IMG/VR virus record: IMGVR_UViG_3300031281_000005
Span: 1 to 34,110 of that record
Strand: one strand, 5' to 3'
From: a virus
Length of the DNA: 34,110 bases
A program made the translations under genes and the position numbers. The notes under the pieces were generated by a model. That model searched no databases, was not told the DNA's origin, and saw only the letters and a list, made by a program, of their open reading frames with translations. Shown here in pieces: positions 33,237 to 34,110 of the stretch (the first letter of the stretch is position 1; each line of letters starts with the position of its first letter).

Positions 33237-34109
33237 CTAATACGGAAGAGCCGCGTAGAAGTCTGCCTTTACGAAAACCTGAACGTTAAACCCCAAGTCG
33301 AGCTTACCTCCGACCTCCCCACCGGGTGCACAAGACATAGTTGAAAAGTCAAAAGTGCCCATCTCCTCATTGATATACTCTCGACTCACGCTCTTATATT
33401 CCTCGGAATCAACTTCAAGGTCGACGGATACTGTCCCCTCATCATGAGCACCATCTATCCAACTCCAAAGCTCAGTACCACTATAAATTTCGATATCAAG
33501 ATAGTACCCCTCGACATTGACAGAATCCAAACTGATAAACGTAATCCCCGAAGCAAGTTCGTAGTATGCCGATCCACGCCACACAACATCAAATGGCTCA
33601 ATGTCGATCACTCCAAGTTCAACTGTCCCGTATGCCCAAACATCGGCTTCCTGGCACCCTCCTTCAATACAATCCTCTGTACTCGAATCCTGACAATCTC
33701 CTCTCATGGAACACTCAACACATTCACCTTCGAAACACATGATCGGGCAATTCATGACTTCCACGAGATCTTTGCAACCGTCGTTGTCGACATCTAGACA
33801 GGCCATCATCTCGCCGCTCAAGCATTCGTTTCCCGCGCATTCGTCCGAACACCCCTTCGTGTCACCATCAGTATCGGTATCGGTATCGGTATCGGTATCG
33901 GCATCGACATCGGCATCAGTATCGACATCGGCATCAGTATCGACATCGGCATCGACATCGGCATCAGTATCGACATCGGCATCAGTATCGACATCGGCAT
34001 CGACATCGGCATCAGTATCGACATCGGCATCAGTATCGGTATCGGCATCGACATCGGCATCAGTATCGACATCGGTATCGGCATCGACATCGGCATCAGT
34101 ATCGACATC
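33237..34109 (-). CDS. Asp-repeat, cysteine-rich surface-type protein (5' end beyond right edge)
   Basis: The minus frame is open from 34109 to TAG at 33237 (290 residues seen, no start in window). First come 81 residues of alternating Asp and Val/Thr/Ala, then about 68 residues with 12 cysteines ([20 protein letters not shown], including the DVDNDGC loop that resembles a calcium-binding thrombospondin-3 type motif), then about 140 beta-rich residues ending [17 protein letters not shown] (DT/DA/DV)n linker next to CxxEC-rich modules is common in secreted lipoproteins of Myxococcota and Bradymonadota. It is either host flank or a phage-carried surface gene. A TTG at 33821 gives a shorter frame but is not a convincing start. 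Confidence 0.65.
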   Translation of the reverse strand, partial: DVDTDADVDADTDVDTDADVDADTDTDADVDTDADVDADVDTDADVDTDADVDADVDTDADVDTDADVDADTDTDTDTDTDGDTKGCSDECAGNECLSGEMMACLDVDNDGCKDLVEVMNCPIMCFEGECVECSMRGDCQDSSTEDCIEGGCQEADVWAYGTVELGVIDIEPFDVVWRGSAYYELASGITFISLDSVNVEGYYLDIEIYSGTELWSWIDGAHDEGTVSVDLEVDSEEYKSVSREYINEEMGTFDFSTMSCAPGGEVGGKLDLGFNVQVFVKADFYAALPY

Positions 34110-34110
34110 G
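33867..34110 (-). repeat. Hexanucleotide repeat encoding (Asp-X)n
   Basis: About 40 copies of a GAT-NNN hexamer run to the right edge. The second codon alternates between GTC, ACT, ACC and GCC, in larger blocks of 12 to 36 bases (for instance Asp-Val-Asp-Thr-Asp-Ala). Because the unit is six bases, copy-number changes keep the frame. In another frame the array spells Met-Pro-Met-Ser-Ile-Leu, which is only a shadow. Confidence 0.9.

Noticed and set aside
33818-34108. Minus-strand frame of Met/Pro/Ser/Ile repeats
   Set aside because: It is a shadow of the Asp-repeat frame, which is the one continuous with the downstream cysteine-rich coding region.
33867-34110. Regular repeats as a possible CRISPR array
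   Set aside because: Units are six bases with no spacers and keep an open Asp-rich reading frame.

Overview
The window holds the late (structural and lysis) gene cluster of a contractile-tailed phage or prophage of the order Caudoviricetes. Virtually every gene reads on the minus strand, so the transcriptional order runs from the right edge to the left edge. The genes are tightly packed, with ATGA and TGATG start/stop overlaps and strong AGGAGG-type ribosome binding sites. I see no rRNA, tRNA, CRISPR array, integrase, replication gene or IS element.

Layout in transcriptional order. (1) Right edge, 33237-34110: a partial reading frame with an 81-residue (Asp-Val/Thr/Ala)n tract followed by a cysteine-rich segment. 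This style is typical of secreted or lipoproteins of Myxococcota/Bradymonadota-like bacteria, so it is the best clue to the host. (2) 32868-33236: a G-rich intergenic region. (3) Head module, 26432-32867: large terminase, SPP1-like portal, MuF-like minor head protein, a small ORF behind a good promoter candidate, scaffold, HK97-fold capsid. (4) Neck module, 23687-26390: small basic protein, FN3-decorated adaptor, head closure, gp10-like tail completion, candidate tail terminator. (5) Tail shaft, 16756-23623: sheath with a large inserted domain, gp19-like tube, tail assembly chaperone with a -1 frameshift site, tape measure. (6) Baseplate, 9393-16759: tube-cap/LysM proteins, gpD-like hub, gp5-like spike, two or three unknown proteins, gp25 (W)-like and J-like proteins. 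(7) Distal tail and fibre region, 944-9354: a membrane coiled-coil protein, small BppU-like proteins, a fibre, a six-bladed-propeller-like protein, a gpI-like protein with an FN3 domain, a DUF6519-like protein and two terminal proteins, ending in a rho-independent terminator. (8) Lysis cassette, 1-838: holin, spanin-like protein and an overlapping exported protein that runs off the left edge.

The tail chassis resembles the contractile injection system lineage (gp19-type tube, CIS tube-cap/LysM pair, TIGR02243-like baseplate J, DUF6519-like distal protein). It sits next to a complete phage head module with terminase and portal, so this is a real phage rather than a headless injection system. 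Points of most interest: a domain of about 190 residues shared by the sheath and the last tail gene, the clear T_TTT_TTC frameshift site, the propeller protein as candidate receptor binder, several small genes below usual ORF cut-offs, and the Asp-repeat protein next to the terminase.
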